Of a stretch of DNA of 64,000 bases, positions 62,625-64,000 are shown piece after piece. The notes below the pieces were generated by a model that was not told the origin of the DNA, searched no databases, and saw only the letters and a list, made by a program, of their open reading frames with translations. Within the stretch, counting starts at the first letter, position 1, and each line of letters begins with the position of its first letter. The DNA lies in assembly GCA_028279515.1 (NCBI GenBank), contig JANQNQ010000008.1:62001-126000 (forward strand). Reading direction: 5' to 3'. The stretch comes from Flavobacteriaceae bacterium. Its GTDB lineage: Bacteria > Bacteroidota > Bacteroidia > Flavobacteriales > Flavobacteriaceae. Made by a program: the position numbers and the translations under genes.

Positions 62625-64000
62625 ATGAAGAAACTACTACTATCATTCGCATTGCTTTTAGCGACTTTTACTTTTGCACAAACTCCAGAATCCATCAATT
62701 ACCAAGCTGTCGTTAGAGACAGTGGGGGAAGCCCGCTTGCGGCTACCAATGTGGGTGTGCAGATTGCCATTTTAGAAGGCGCTGCCAATGGTACAGCGGT
62801 CTATACTGAAACTCATACAACTACAACCAGCGACCAAGGATTGATCAATTTGCAAATTGGTGCAGGTACGACAACTGATGACCTGTCAACCATCGACTGG
62901 AGCGCCAATAGCTACTTTGTGCAATTAGGCGTTGATACTGCCGGAGGAACCAACTACGCCATCATCGGTACCACTCAATTACTAAGTGTACCCTACGCTT
63001 TATATGCAAAGAATGCGAGTGGTTGGGAAGAGAATGCCAACGGTGTCGAATACGATAATGGAGATGTGATCATCTCTGAACCTGGAAGTTCATTGGTCTT
63101 GACCTCTCCTAACGGAACGCAATACGAACTGACTGTAAATGACGCGGGCGAGTTGTCACTGCCGACTTCAAATCAGTCAAGCAATACACCTACCTCTCTG
63201 TATTTATACGGAAGCTTTAACGGTTGGGATGCTGCAAATGCGCTGCAATTGACCTTTAACAGCCCTGGATTCAGCAATGGTTTTCTGGGATATAAATACT
63301 TTGCAGCGGGTACCGAAGTAAAGTTCTTGGCAGCACAGAACGAAAGTGTTGTATATGGCGGAAACGGTATCTCGGGTAATCTGGACGAAAATGCTGGAAA
63401 CATTCAAATCACCAATTCTGGCTTTTATCGCATTACCGTGTTTAACGGAATCAACTACCAGTTTGAATCTGTCAACGTCGAATTCTACAATCAGACCATG
63501 AGCTACGATGTAGGTCAGGATGAGTTTTCGATTGCTACAGCAAACTGGAGCAACGGTATCAACCGTTTTCAAATCGGGTTCTTGGACTACGGAGATAATC
63601 TTGGTGATGGTACAATCGAAGTAGGAGGCGCTACCATTGACATTCCTTCGGGTTACGCCCGTGTTGGGATTGACCTGACCATTAACTTTAATGGTTCGGG
63701 AACGTATACGATGACCTCATTGCCAGCTATACCGGCACAACTCTTTATTGACTTTGAACTTTTTGGTCCGTTTGAGATGACGCAACCCTCACTTGGCGTG
63801 TTTACCATTGCTTTAAGTGGCGCATCTGACCTCAACTTTACCTTTGTTCCGCAGACTACCTCTAATGATGGTCGTTTAGGTGGCACAAACGGGATGCTGA
63901 TCGTTGGTGGGCCCACCATCAATTCAGGGACGGCTTCTCCTACAGGAGATTACATTTTCGAGGCCAACTTTAATACGATGACCTATTCGATTACACCGAA
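62625..64000 (+). CDS. Exported SusE/SusF-like surface protein (3' end outside window)
   Basis: The frame is open from ATG 62625 to the window edge (458 codons seen). It has a signal peptide (MKKLLLSFALLLATFTFAQ), then an N-terminal beta domain with INYQAVVRDSGGSPL ... LSVPYALYAKNA (about 22-125), a module shared by many large flavobacterial surface proteins. From about residue 185, SLYLYGSFNGWDAANALQL and a later FEANFNTMTYSIT resemble the carbohydrate-binding SusE/SusF repeats. It is probably an outer-membrane or secreted glycan-binding protein. The stop codon, any C-terminal sorting domain and neighbours are not visible. Confidence 0.82.
   Translation, partial: MKKLLLSFALLLATFTFAQTPESINYQAVVRDSGGSPLAATNVGVQIAILEGAANGTAVYTETHTTTTSDQGLINLQIGAGTTTDDLSTIDWSANSYFVQLGVDTAGGTNYAIIGTTQLLSVPYALYAKNASGWEENANGVEYDNGDVIISEPGSSLVLTSPNGTQYELTVNDAGELSLPTSNQSSNTPTSLYLYGSFNGWDAANALQLTFNSPGFSNGFLGYKYFAAGTEVKFLAAQNESVVYGGNGISGNLDENAGNIQITNSGFYRITVFNGINYQFESVNVEFYNQTMSYDVGQDEFSIATANWSNGINRFQIGFLDYGDNLGDGTIEVGGATIDIPSGYARVGIDLTINFNGSGTYTMTSLPAIPAQLFIDFELFGPFEMTQPSLGVFTIALSGASDLNFTFVPQTTSNDGRLGGTNGMLIVGGPTINSGTASPTGDYIFEANFNTMTYSITP

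Overview
The window looks like a chromosomal segment of a member of the Flavobacteriaceae (Bacteroidota), probably marine. The evidence is the absence of strong Shine-Dalgarno sites, promoters of the TTG-N19-TAnnTTTG type, TonB-dependent receptors with carboxypeptidase-like N-terminal domains, a complete Bat (aerotolerance) operon, an ECF sigma/FecR/STN-receptor triplet and many small lipoproteins. I cannot name the species. I see no rRNA, tRNA, prophage, insertion sequence or CRISPR array. Gene density is high. One gene is cut at each edge: uvrC on the left and a SusE/F-like surface protein on the right.

Layout. 1-10.8 kb (+): uvrC 3' end, patatin/beta-barrel phospholipase, the tyrosine-degradation enzymes HmgA and HppD, a probable small RNA gene, a DUF3108 protein, tryptophan 2,3-dioxygenase, an M23 peptidase lipoprotein and pgi. 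10.9-15.3 kb: a TonB-dependent receptor, a four-helix membrane protein and a lipoprotein. 15.5-19.7 kb: glycerol 3-phosphate metabolism (gpsA facing glpK-glpD). 19.8-21.7 kb (-): pheS between two small conserved unknowns. 21.7-25.4 kb (-): a RimK-like ATP-grasp ligase, a transglutaminase fused to a multi-helix membrane domain, and an outer-membrane barrel; this is a poorly described envelope system. 25.4-29.5 kb (+): ECF sigma, FecR and an STN-type TonB receptor, then cvpA. 30.3-32.8 kb (-): beta-carbonic anhydrase plus a SulP transporter, a likely bicarbonate pair. 33.3-42.4 kb (-): moxR, a DUF58 gene and batABCDE with one extra membrane protein, followed by a small exported protein.

42.5-49 kb (+): aldo/keto reductase, SDR, a stand-alone S23/IVS four-helix-bundle protein, an AlbA_2-domain protein, an SPFH-GYF protein, a double zinc-ribbon membrane protein and a PPP-type phosphatase. 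49-53.5 kb (-): small lipoprotein, TPR protein, rtcB and a PcfJ-domain gene, the last preceded by a long structured region with its own promoter, two tiny ORFs and two terminator hairpins. 53.5-64 kb: ALDH7-type dehydrogenase, CAP lipoprotein, Ntn-hydrolase asparaginase, a large alpha-2-macroglobulin and the start of the SusE/F-like protein.

The strongest unexplained signals are these. (i) Paired inverted arrays of 7-bp-phased ATT motifs occur twice: once empty inside the moxR-DUF58 gap and once bracketing the S23 gene. (ii) The PcfJ-RtcB operon has a tandem structured leader. (iii) The ATP-grasp/transglutaminase/barrel operon encodes a transglutaminase whose catalytic triad looks intact. (iv) Complementary C-rich and G-rich arms lie on either side of the ECF sigma gene. 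(v) There is a roughly 105-nt small RNA gene with a near-perfect promoter and terminator. (vi) Two different dispersed intergenic repeat families are present.
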